Below, one piece after another: positions 22,742-31,615 of a stretch of DNA of 64,000 nt. The stretch is taken from contig JAKZHN010000023.1 of the NCBI GenBank assembly GCA_037179335.1, positions 248,001-312,000 on the forward strand. Direction: 5' to 3'. The stretch is from Cyclaneusma minus (Eukaryota > Ascomycota > Leotiomycetes > Marthamycetales > Marthamycetaceae). Under the pieces are notes generated by a model that searched no databases, was not told the origin of the DNA, and saw nothing but the letters and a program-made list of their open reading frames with translations. Each line of letters opens with the position of its first letter. Positions within the stretch are counted from its first letter, which is position 1. The position numbers and the translations under genes were made by a program.

Positions 22742-24795
22742 TGGGCTCCTGAGAATGGGCTCCTGAGAATGGGCGGCAGATGTGCTCAGATGAGCTGGAT
22801 GGAGAAAAGAGATTTTTCATGGTGTGAAGGCGTTGTGGGTCACTCCTAGATCATTTCGTACGTTTTGTCGTACAGCTTTTGAGTGGTAATAGGCGTTACG
22901 GCGGTGATGTCGTTTGCGAATTGAGAAAAATCAAAAAGTTACATGACAACTCATCTTTCTGGGCTTTCAATGGACCTGTACACACAACCCCTCGACAAAA
23001 CGTGCCGGATGCCTACTTCATACCGCTGCAGAGGACTTTCAAGTCGCCGGGTCTCTATTGTTTGCAGAACTAAATGTTCTGTAGTTAGAGAGCCGGGTGC
23101 CAGGGGTGCCAGAGGACGATGGCCGAGCCCATCAGCACCAGCAATAACCTACTAATGACAGCAGCAGATTAGAGTGGCGGTAGCCCAGGTGCCCGTTGAG
23201 AAACTCGCCACGAGATGGTATACAGTATTGGCCTACCGAATCTCTGAAGGTACAAGGAAAGCCTGGCAACTCTAAGCCCGGTAGAAAGCGTCAAATAGAC
23301 CAAAAGAGATGTTCATTCTCCCGACTTCCAGGTCTTCCGTCACATACACCACGCAGAGGTTTCAAGCTTGAAACTAAACGACAGCTCAGCTCATATTTAT
23401 ACTCAAGTGTCACGTGCAGGCTAGGTAAACCAGCAGTCTCGTGACCATGGTCTGCAACGTCATTGTCAGCTAGGTAGGGGGTCATTCACTGGTGTCCTTA
23501 CAAGCCTGCTTGCTATTGGTCGGTGTCCTGGACTCTGAAGGCTATAGAAACACTCTACCTCTTAGCCAAAGTTGTGCAAGAATTTCAACCAGCCGTTATT
23601 GGCACCAGGCGTTCACGGTTCGTCGTCGTCAATTCCGGCCGTCCCGGATATCGCGACAAGTGATTTACGGGAACGACATCCCAGCAAATCTAGGTAGCTA
23701 AGACCGCTGTGTCTGGAATCAGATGAGCATTGTTTCCATGCTCATCCTGGGGTGCCGATTCTCTGGCGAGGTTCTGCAAAACATCTTTGAGAAGCAACGA
23801 CAGCAGTAAAATCCTTAGACAGCAGACTACTACTAACACGGCAGACCGCGTGTAAGATCACTAGCTGCCAAACAGATACTGTGCCGCCATCCAGCTACGT
23901 TAAGTTAAGGAGACCGGACCATTCGCTTTCTAAAGGAACTATTACTACATGCTACCAAGCTTACAGCACCCAGCGTCTCCTTCCCCGACCAGAGCTCACA
24001 CGATCATACAAACTAAAGCACAATGAACAAAGCACAAGCAATCGGTTACCTCTGATCTTACCCCGAGAGCGTAGAATCACAGTCCCCAGAGCCCCATGCG
24101 TTTTCTAGATCAACCAACAGCAGTGCAAATGAAACAAACCCGTAGATCGTGCCGACGTCTTTATTTTGAGGACAGACTACCTACCAGTTCTGGAATTTTC
24201 TATGAGTACACGAAAAGGAGTCTTTGTCGAGTCCAGCGCAAAGGCCAGGAGCCGCCGGGTGCCCAGTACCATCGACGCCAGTGCCGCAGAATCCAGATAC
24301 TCAAGTCGTTGCTGAAATTCCAGATCTCTGGAAAATACAGGTCCGCCCATGTGCAAAAAAGGAAAGGGGTGTGGTTTAGGGTCGAGTTACCCAGTTTTAT
24401 TCGCTTTGCACATTTCGTGTGCGTCTGGTGCCGTATGAACAGAAGTAGCAGTGCCAGTGTCGGGTATCTGATTCCGATCTTCATCGGGGTCAGAGACCAA
24501 GATCCAGCGGATGATGACAGTACCAGATGGTCGTCGGTCAATAAAGGCTGCTGCTGCCGAGTAACAAAGCAGCAATACTACCTTGCAGGCGTGTTGAGTG
24601 ACGAAAACCGATGACGAGAGATCTTACCCCTGATGATGAAGGGAGTGAAGAAAGGGATGGAACCTTGATTACTGCCGGAAACCTCACTTGCAAGCTGTCG
24701 AGTATCAAGAGCTTGAGAAGGGAAATTGAACCTTCAGAATGTCGTGAACCCCATTGCAAGCCTGTTCGAGAGTTTTTCGCAGTAAATACTCAAAC
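22742..24795. other. Intergenic between MRT4 and U1-70K, convergent 3' ends
   Basis: The two flanking genes converge on this 2-kb stretch. A small tandem duplication of GGGCTCCTGAGAAT occurs right after the MRT4 stop. A 172-codon plus-strand frame (24096-24614) has no recognisable domain and sits in the expected 3' region of U1-70K, so I do not call it. Confidence 0.45.
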
Positions 24796-26458
24796 CTAGT
24801 ATCTGCGAAGCTTGCGAGGATCTTCTTCGTAGCCGCCACCACTCTCATAAGGTCTCTTCCTGGGCATGTCGTCGTCGCGGGGTGGTGGTCGGCCATAGGC
24901 ACGGTCTCGGTCTCCTCCACGGTCTCCCATATAGCTGTCTCTGGGTCTTACCGGCTCCATGTTGCTGCCGCTCACACCGCGATCGCCATAGCCGCGGCTG
25001 GAACTACGATCTCCGCCGCGATCGCGATCTCCACCACGATAGCCACCGGATCTGTCATCATATGAGCGCTGGCTACGCGAATCATACCCACTTCCGGGTG
25101 ATGATGAGACGCCCATTGGAGGAGGACGATCTCCGCCGTAGCCTCCCCTGCCGCCGCCATACCCACCAGAGCTGAAGCCTCCACCGCCACGACCGCCTGG
25201 ACCTGCTGGTGCGTTGGGAGGAGGAGCGTAGCCATTGGGACCGCCACCATACCCACCTCCGCCGCTTCGGCCTCCGAAACCACCTCCACCGCCTTGGTAG
25301 CCAATACCGCCACGGCCCCCGCCGTAGCCTCCTCCTCCGCCACCTCCGCCTCCGTAGCCACGATCTCCACCTCTGAATCCTCCACGACCACGGCCACCAT
25401 CGAAACCGCCGCGGAAGCCACCTCTGAAACCTCCAGCTGGAGGACCGAAGCCACCTGGACCCATGGGACGGGGAGGAACTGCTTTGGTATATCCACGGCC
25501 TCCAAGGCCACCTCCAAGGCGGCGAGGCTTCCATCCGTTGACAGTACGGCCGCGTTCAACATCAACCTTGATTCTTCGATCTTTGATTCGGGCACCATCA
25601 AGACCCTCAAGAGCGGCTAATAACAACGCGCGAGCAAGGCGCTCATGTCAGTAATGTACTAACAACAGTATACCTTGGACATCGAGAACAGTAAAGAAAT
25701 GTAGGCAAGCTTGAGGGCCACATTCTTGTATCCAAGTGCAGATCTTCAATCAAGTCCAGGGCATATGTTGTAGGGGAAGGGGACTGGTGGCCGGTTTACC
25801 TCTCATGTCTTTCTCACGCTCAAAAACAACAAACGCATAGCCTCGGTGCTTCTTCTTCTTCTTGTTGGGCTTCTCATGCTGATGGGTGTCGACAACGATC
25901 CTGATCTAGAGTTGAAGAGTTAGCCTGTCTGCGAATCTTGGGGATGGACGAGTCTTGGGGATGTGCTCAAATTGTGTGACATACTCGCTCAATAGGACCG
26001 TAGCGACCAAACTCTCTCTCCAGGTCTTGCTCAGTGGCCTCGTAGCTGAGTCGTGCGACAATAAGGGTCTTGAAGCTGTCACCACGGATATTAGGGTCAT
26101 CTTGGGGTTTGTCTATAACATCAGTCAGCCACAGGTCAAGCACAGATGCGAAGCAGCCAGATTGCGGATGCAAAGGCGCTTCCACGGGCGACTCACAGTT
26201 GAGAGGGCCCTCAATCAACAGCTTCTCCTGGCTCTCCTTCTTCTCCAACTTAAGTCTGTCCTTTCGCTGCAGCCAGCTCTCGGTGGGTTCGTATTCATCG
26301 GTCCTCTTGTACTCCTCCAAGGCAGGGAGAAAGTCGGCAATGCCTCCAATATTCGCAGTCTTGCGCTCCTCTGGCGCATGGTCAGAGGGAGGAACCCATC
26401 GCAGGGCAGGGCGCGGTGCGAAGAGCGCAAGGAGGTTGGGTGGGAGCTTGTCCGTCAT
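24796..26458 (-). CDS. SNP1: U1 small nuclear ribonucleoprotein 70 kDa, RGG-tailed (438 aa)
   Basis: This is the U1-70K subunit, which binds U1 snRNA stem-loop I and helps define 5' splice sites. Exons are 26458-26197, 26112-25985, 25905-25800 and 25616-24796; introns start GTGAGT, GTATGT and GTAAAC. The 183-nt interval before the last exon is the longest and could hide a small exon, but the phase already fits. The N-terminal block MTDKLPPNLLALFAPRP...ALRWVPPSDH precedes one RRM at about residues 100-180, with RNP2 as KTLIVARL and RNP1 as HRGYAFVVFE. VDVERGRTVNGWKPRRLGGG follows. The tail is rich in GGGYGG/RGG repeats and ends in Arg/Asp-rich sequence instead of a long RS domain. The gene shares a 281-bp head-to-head promoter with mL43. 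Confidence 0.95.
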
Positions 26459-26739
26459 GATGGAGTGTTTGGGTCGGATGAATGCGCGGTAGACAATGGA
26501 ACACGATGCGATACTGCGCGGAGAGGCTGAGTCTATTCAGCAAAAGATGCAGTCGACGGCGTGGGTGAAGCTGCCGTTCAAAATGTTTGGGTGGTGTGTC
26601 GCGTTCCAGCAGCGTCAGGCTCAGCGTTAGCGTGCGACGCTAGCGCCGCACTCACGTGATCTGTAATTATTTCGCGACCTCACTTCAACGACACCCATCG
26701 CCATATTTTCAGGCTGGGGGCAGGAGAAGCATCAACACA
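26459..26739. promoter_or_regulatory. Bidirectional promoter of U1-70K and mL43
   Basis: Only 281 bp separate the two divergent start codons, so both promoters must lie here. A CACGTG box sits at 26653-26658. No TATA box is obvious, as is common for housekeeping pairs. Confidence 0.7.
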
Positions 26740-27213
26740 ATGACTGTGCAAGTGATCAAGCAGACCACTGTTGGTCAGGTGCGTCCCGTTTGCTTCCCGG
26801 AATTTCGTTGACTCAATTAATGCTAACAACAACCACAGAATGGCGTCAACGCCTTCGTCCTCGCCTGCAAACGTCTCGACTTCCACTACTGCGACTGGGC
26901 CGGCAGCTCCCGCGGCATGAACAGCTTCCTCAAGCACACCCTCCCCAAATTCGCTGCCAAGCACCCTCAGATCGAAATCACCGTCTCGCCGCGGCCGCGC
27001 AAACATCCTGTCGTCAAGGGCCACTACATCAATGGAAGAGAGAAGGCTATCTGCGTGAGGAATCTGGAGCCAGGCCAGATCTTGAAGAAGGTGGAGCTAC
27101 TGAGGGATGCTAGTGGAGAGAGGTTGAAGAGGGTTACGAAGCCTGTGAAGAGTATCAACGAGAGTGTGAGAGGAGTCTGGAGTCCTTACCATGGAGGAGG
27201 AATGCAGGTTTAG
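26740..27213 (+). CDS. MRPL51: Mitochondrial large ribosomal subunit protein mL43 (137 aa)
   Basis: This is mL43 (MRPL51 in yeast), a mitochondrial 54S protein with an L51/S25/CI-B8 thioredoxin-like fold. Exon 1 is 26740-26778 (MTVQVIKQTTVGQ) and exon 2 is 26839-27213. The 60-nt intron starts GTGCGT, has CTAAC and ends ACCACAG. The family core is clear: KRLDFHYCDWAGSSRGMNSF, then LPKFAAKHPQIEI, PRKHPVVKGHYINGREKAIC and a basic C-terminus. The length is usual for fungal orthologues. The early intron explains why the frame seems to lack its N-terminus. It is divergently paired with U1-70K. Confidence 0.95.
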
Positions 27214-28340
27214 GGGGAGCCAAGGAAAGGAGGAATCTCGGCGAGGAATCATACGTCTTACAATGCAGTCTCGAGATGCCGCCAGCTCCGAATTGCCTGG
27301 ATGGGGTGAGACAGTTCAGATGGTTTGAATCTGTGACCCTACTCGTCAAGAGGCTTGCTGAGCATTTATGGCAGGTTGGCTAGAGTCGAGCCTGGGGAGG
27401 AGACATTGTGTACATTAGGTGGATACATGGTGGGAGTTTGGGCAAATCGCCTCAAGGTTCAAGCAATTGAATCAAAAAGTTACAAGATGAGTGGCTGGGT
27501 TCACCGAGTACACGGTATATAATACGAACCCCACGTTTTCCCTTCTGTGTATGTTAAACCGTCGCTCTCCTTTGTGATAATCCAAAAGTTGAACGAGTGC
27601 CGACTAAAGTAGACGAAGGTGCCCGTTGGGACTTATTCAGAGAACAGGGCTGAGTCATGGCACGTGCGAGCGCAGAGTATTCGAATATGTCTGATGATGT
27701 TTTGATTGTTGTTGACTATGTGGGGGAGGGGAGGAGCTCCTAGAGCGGAGCTCCATCTTGAAGCTACCTATTCCCAGCTCTACGCGCTGCCGGCGGTGGT
27801 GCTTAGTACAGAGAGCGCCGCTGCAGGGGCAGCTGGTCAGACAGTGCCTTATGAAGTCAAAAGTGCAGCTGAATATCGTTCAATTGGGGGACTTGGTCAA
27901 AGGGTTTATTAATGGAGCTTTAATTCGCGTTGTCCACGATAATGAGCGGGAACCCGGTAGCCGGCCATCAATTGAACAATGATTTTTTTTGCGTTTTTTC
28001 CCTTCTCCAATTCGAATCCGGTAGCCGGCACTCTCACCTGAATGCTTTAATTTTTGCGGTTTTTTTTGCCCCGTCCAATTGTCCAATCGCCCTCTGGCTC
28101 CTGGAGCCTCCCTTATTTTTGGGCATTATTCCCTGGTTGGCGTTTTTAGGTCTCGAATGGCTGGAATCACAGGAAGTCCTCCTGTTCCTCCTACATCTCG
28201 TCCGTCTCCCTATGACTTCTTGCCTCTCATTCTCGCCGTCAGCCTTTGTAGTCGTGGCATAGGATTGCGAGGAGTCTTGCGTATCTCTTAAGTTCAAAGA
28301 TATTATTATTGCACTTGTCGTTTGCAGTAGTACGGTGCCA
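27214..28340. other. Intergenic between mL43 and P2
   Basis: No gene is supported. A duplicated segment of about 65 bp lies at 27951-28080. Overlapping frames around 27.7-28.3 kb have no family signature. Confidence 0.45.
27951..28080. repeat. Two tandem copies of a 65-bp segment
   Basis: CCGGTAGCCGGC followed by a T-rich run and then CCAATT occurs twice, beginning near 27953 and 28018. The copies differ mainly in the T-run and spacer. Confidence 0.55.
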
Positions 28341-28545
28341 TGTAAAAAAATTCTGGATACGGACTAAGATCGTGGATATCAATTCACGACCACTTGGATT
28401 AATATTGCGAATTACCTAGAATATTCCCAGTCACAATGAGTATTCCGAATCACTTTAAAAAACCCCTAGTTATTTGGAAGATTCCAGTTCTCCCGCTCAT
28501 CTGGGATATCCATAGTTATCTTGGATATCGCCGAGATTGAGTCAC
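28341..28545 (-). repeat. 21-bp degenerate minisatellite downstream of P2
   Basis: Units of about 19-24 bp with GGGAATATTC/GGAATACTC/GGATATCCC cores (gene strand) lie in the 3' flank of P2. They resemble the repeats after P1 and the heptad-coding repeat of P3. Confidence 0.55.
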
Positions 28546-28902
28546 GATCTAAGCAATCAAAGAAGTCACTCGAACGGGGTAAGATCTAAGAAATTTTATT
28601 TTTCGTGGATACTACAGTATAGCATCCATCATGCCGCGGCATCGCTAGCCACAAAGACCCAGGATATCCCGAAGAAAGAGCCGCTCCTTACAACTCCCGA
28701 AGGAGTGTGGACAATAGTGACGTTTTCTTTGGGAAGTACAGGAAGTTTCCACACCTCCCCAGATTCTGCTGGAAGCTCTCCGAACCTTGAAGACGGCATA
28801 GAGGCTACACAAAGAGTCGATCTTGGGAGGGTATCTGACGTGATAGCCTTCTCCATTCCTCGCAACACACAAACCCTGCCACAGACGTCCAATCATTCAG
28901 TC

Positions 28903-30846
28903 TCACTTCTCACCCTCATCCGACTTGGTGCGCTTCGCATCACTACCCACCTCTTCCTCCTCGCCCATCTCCTCGTGGCTTCTCTTCTCCTTCAGCGTCG
29001 TAGGAACTGGCGACACGTTATTGAAAACATTGGGGCCCGTGGTCGGTCGGTCCATGTGGATTGCCCAGCTGGCAGGAGACTTAATGGGACGTGGTGGTGC
29101 AACGGGAGTGGCAAGGGGCTTGGGGGAGTTGCCCCATACGGCTGGAATGTTGAAGATGCTCGGTGGGCTCGGATCCTTGACGCTGGAGGTGATCGAGACG
29201 GCGGCAGCTTTGGTAAATGTGGCCGGCGCGAAGGGACTCGAGGCGGGGGAGCTTGCGGCAGCGGCAGCATCAGCCATGGAAATGGGCTTTGAAGAGCCGA
29301 AAAGCGAGGCGGTGAGAGCCCTGGGATTCATGGGAAGAGGGGTCGAGGGAGTGGAGCTCGAGGTGGCGGCAGCGGAAGTCGAGGCAGTGAGGGCCCTGGG
29401 AAGGGGCTGCGAGAAAGTGAAGCTTGAGGCGGCGGCAGCGGCAGCGGGAGTCGAGGCCGGGACAGTCGAGGCGGTGGGTATATTGGGGATGGTGCTCAAG
29501 GTAGTGGAGCGCGAGCGAGCGGGGGTCGAGACGGGAGCGTTCTCGGAGTCGCCCACAACACTTCTGGCCTTCAAGACCTTGGTGAGAAAACTGTCCAAGG
29601 CTTCCGCTTGCATCTTGTCAGCATTCTCCTCAACCCACTCGTTCTCCTTGTCGTCCTTAGTCAAGTCCATGGAATCCCGAAACTCGACAACAGTGTACTT
29701 CCCATTACGGCGGTTAGGATGGTCCCAGTGTCGTAGAGTGGTCGCGAGTGTGAAGGCAGTCCCGACATCCTCGAATTCGACATAGATACCGTGACACTTG
29801 AAAACAACAGCCTGGACCTTCCCGAATTTCTCGAAATACCACTTGCTGTCGCCTTCCAAGTCAAAATGCTTAACGTAGACGATTCTCGTTGCGGTTGTTG
29901 GGATATCGAACTCAGTCGGGCGCTGTGTGGGTGGGGGAGGGAGCCATTCCACCAGCGCACGCTCCTGTTCGTCTTCCATCTTTCGGAGAAGCATTCGGTA
30001 GACTTCTCTCTTCTTGTTCTCGTAGAACCAGACGTTGAAATCGATGCCCTTGGCGGCGATAAGCGCCTGGATTTGTTCCTTGCAAGTCTGCACGTTGGGA
30101 AACCTGGGTTCCTCTCGAGAGTGGTCGTTCCATGCCTTGATTACGGCTCGGAGATCCGCAATAGCAAGTGTGTCAGAGTGCTTGACTGTCGGAGGGGTGA
30201 AGAGCTTCTCGAGGGCGATAGCATTCTTCAGTTTCTCGAAGAAGCCGGGATGCACCGTTGAGCGTGCATCAGCTGAAATGTGCCTCAGGAAACCCAAACG
30301 GAGCGAGTCTCGAGTCGTGTCGCTGAGAGGAGCAGCTTCGGGGGCTGCCTCGATTATGGCGATGGTCTCATCAAGAAGAAGTTCCACAAGACCAAGTGTA
30401 GGCTCTGCGTAGAACCAAGCAGCCGGTACTCTGTGATGCAACGCTGCCTGGAGGACGCAGCGAAGGAAGCTCTTCTCGCGAAAACAGCAGACAATATCGT
30501 ACAGAAGCTGAAACATTGAAGCGTCGAACTCGACATCCTTCCAGAGATCATCACCAAGAACCTGTTCGATTGTCTCGCGGTGGACAGCTGCGCAAAGCCA
30601 GGTGAGAGCTTTCTGCTCGGGACACACGAGATTGGCGGTGTTTCGGAGAATTTGGACGTATTCGAACTTGGTGATATCGATGTCCGAGTCGCTCTCGTTG
30701 GGCAGTTTCTCGAGACCCTTACCAGTGAGGAGTCCCATGGGGGTACTGGACACCATCAACTCGCGCATTCCCAGCTTGTGTTCGGCGCCGGGCGTGTCCA
30801 TAGCGCTTGACTGACCAGTCGTGTTGGCTCCAACAATAATCTCCAT
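28903..30846 (-). CDS. P2: novel paralogous family member with RRM-like domain (647 aa)
   Basis: Second member of the unrecognised family. The first in-frame ATG is at 30846; upstream CTAAC and CTGCAG suggest a leader intron. The core at about residues 72-295 shares with P1 and P3 the blocks CPEQKALTWLC, VLGDDL, FLRCVLQAALHHRVPAAW and ADLRAVIKAWN...CKEQIQALIAAKGID. Residues about 308-395 look like a divergent RRM, with RNP2-like RIVYVKHF and RNP1-like CHGIYVEFED, followed by VVEFRDSMD, which is also conserved in P3. The tail is Ala/Ser/Pro-rich and ends in an acidic-basic patch (DAKRTKSDEGEK). A nuclear RNA-associated role is possible but inferred only. P2 and the P3 pseudogene are head-to-tail on the same strand. 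Confidence 0.85.
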   Translation of the reverse strand: MEIIVGANTTGQSSAMDTPGAEHKLGMRELMVSSTPMGLLTGKGLEKLPNESDSDIDITKFEYVQILRNTANLVCPEQKALTWLCAAVHRETIEQVLGDDLWKDVEFDASMFQLLYDIVCCFREKSFLRCVLQAALHHRVPAAWFYAEPTLGLVELLLDETIAIIEAAPEAAPLSDTTRDSLRLGFLRHISADARSTVHPGFFEKLKNAIALEKLFTPPTVKHSDTLAIADLRAVIKAWNDHSREEPRFPNVQTCKEQIQALIAAKGIDFNVWFYENKKREVYRMLLRKMEDEQERALVEWLPPPPTQRPTEFDIPTTATRIVYVKHFDLEGDSKWYFEKFGKVQAVVFKCHGIYVEFEDVGTAFTLATTLRHWDHPNRRNGKYTVVEFRDSMDLTKDDKENEWVEENADKMQAEALDSFLTKVLKARSVVGDSENAPVSTPARSRSTTLSTIPNIPTASTVPASTPAAAAAASSFTFSQPLPRALTASTSAAATSSSTPSTPLPMNPRALTASLFGSSKPISMADAAAAASSPASSPFAPATFTKAAAVSITSSVKDPSPPSIFNIPAVWGNSPKPLATPVAPPRPIKSPASWAIHMDRPTTGPNVFNNVSPVPTTLKEKRSHEEMGEEEEVGSDAKRTKSDEGEK

Positions 30847-31615
30847 CTTGGGCCTAGAGGTCGGTGTGCCAGTAGCTGTCTTCAAGGTGCTGTGTGAGGA
30901 GTATCTGCAGCCACTTGTTGTTAGCTACCTCTGCCCTGTATGCCTCTGGGATGTAACAAGTCCTGCTGGTTGGACGTACCTTGGAGCTTGTTGTCGCGGC
31001 TCTTTGTAGCAAGCAAACAGGCGCAGGGTCAACTGGGGTGAAGCTGGCCTCTGGGCATGGATTGCGGAAGAGAGTGCCCACAGTAATGCAAAAGCAAAAG
31101 CAAAGTTTCAAGATCACTGCGCACCCAGATATGCCAATGCCGGTGAGTCTCCGACCGCGGGCTGGAGGGCACGTATATGGTATGAGAAAGACGTGGAAGA
31201 GCAAGGCCACGGGCACTATCTGCTGCCAATAGCGCTGTAGCTTGACCGTCACGAGCTGCTACAGCTATTCTCGCCCTGGGGCTTTTTCTTCCGATGAGAA
31301 AGTTGGAGTACAAAGACGCATATTCAAATTTTGGACTAGTAAGTTTCAAATAACGGCTGTCTATCATCTCTACTGTTAAGCAATTCAAGTGATAAGGCGA
31401 CATGACATGAACAACGAGAGAGGAGGATAAATTTCTATCTGCGCTTTTCTGGAATCTCATGCTGGTGGAACGTGGTACACGTTACTACTTGTAACCATCT
31501 ACCGATTTAGGACAAAAATTGACGCCCTTGGATCTTCATCCAGTACCACTCTCTCCTACCCGCATACAAGTTATCTAACATATCGACGCCATTCCATTCA
31601 TCTCAGAGATCCAGA
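30847..31615. other. Intergenic between P2 start and P3 end
   Basis: This 770-bp gap contains the P2 promoter and leader. No separate gene is seen; long frames here lack motifs. Confidence 0.5.

Noticed and set aside
24096..24614. 172-codon plus-strand frame between MRT4 and U1-70K
   Set aside because: No domain, composition atypical for a protein, and no promoter or splice context.
24972..25610. Long frames overlapping the U1-70K glycine tail
   Set aside because: They are shadows of the GGN-rich repeats in other frames.
28925..29785. 286-codon plus-strand frame opposite P2
   Set aside because: It is the antisense of the P2 Ala/Ser/Pro-rich tail and RRM region; P2 has paralogue support and this frame has none.
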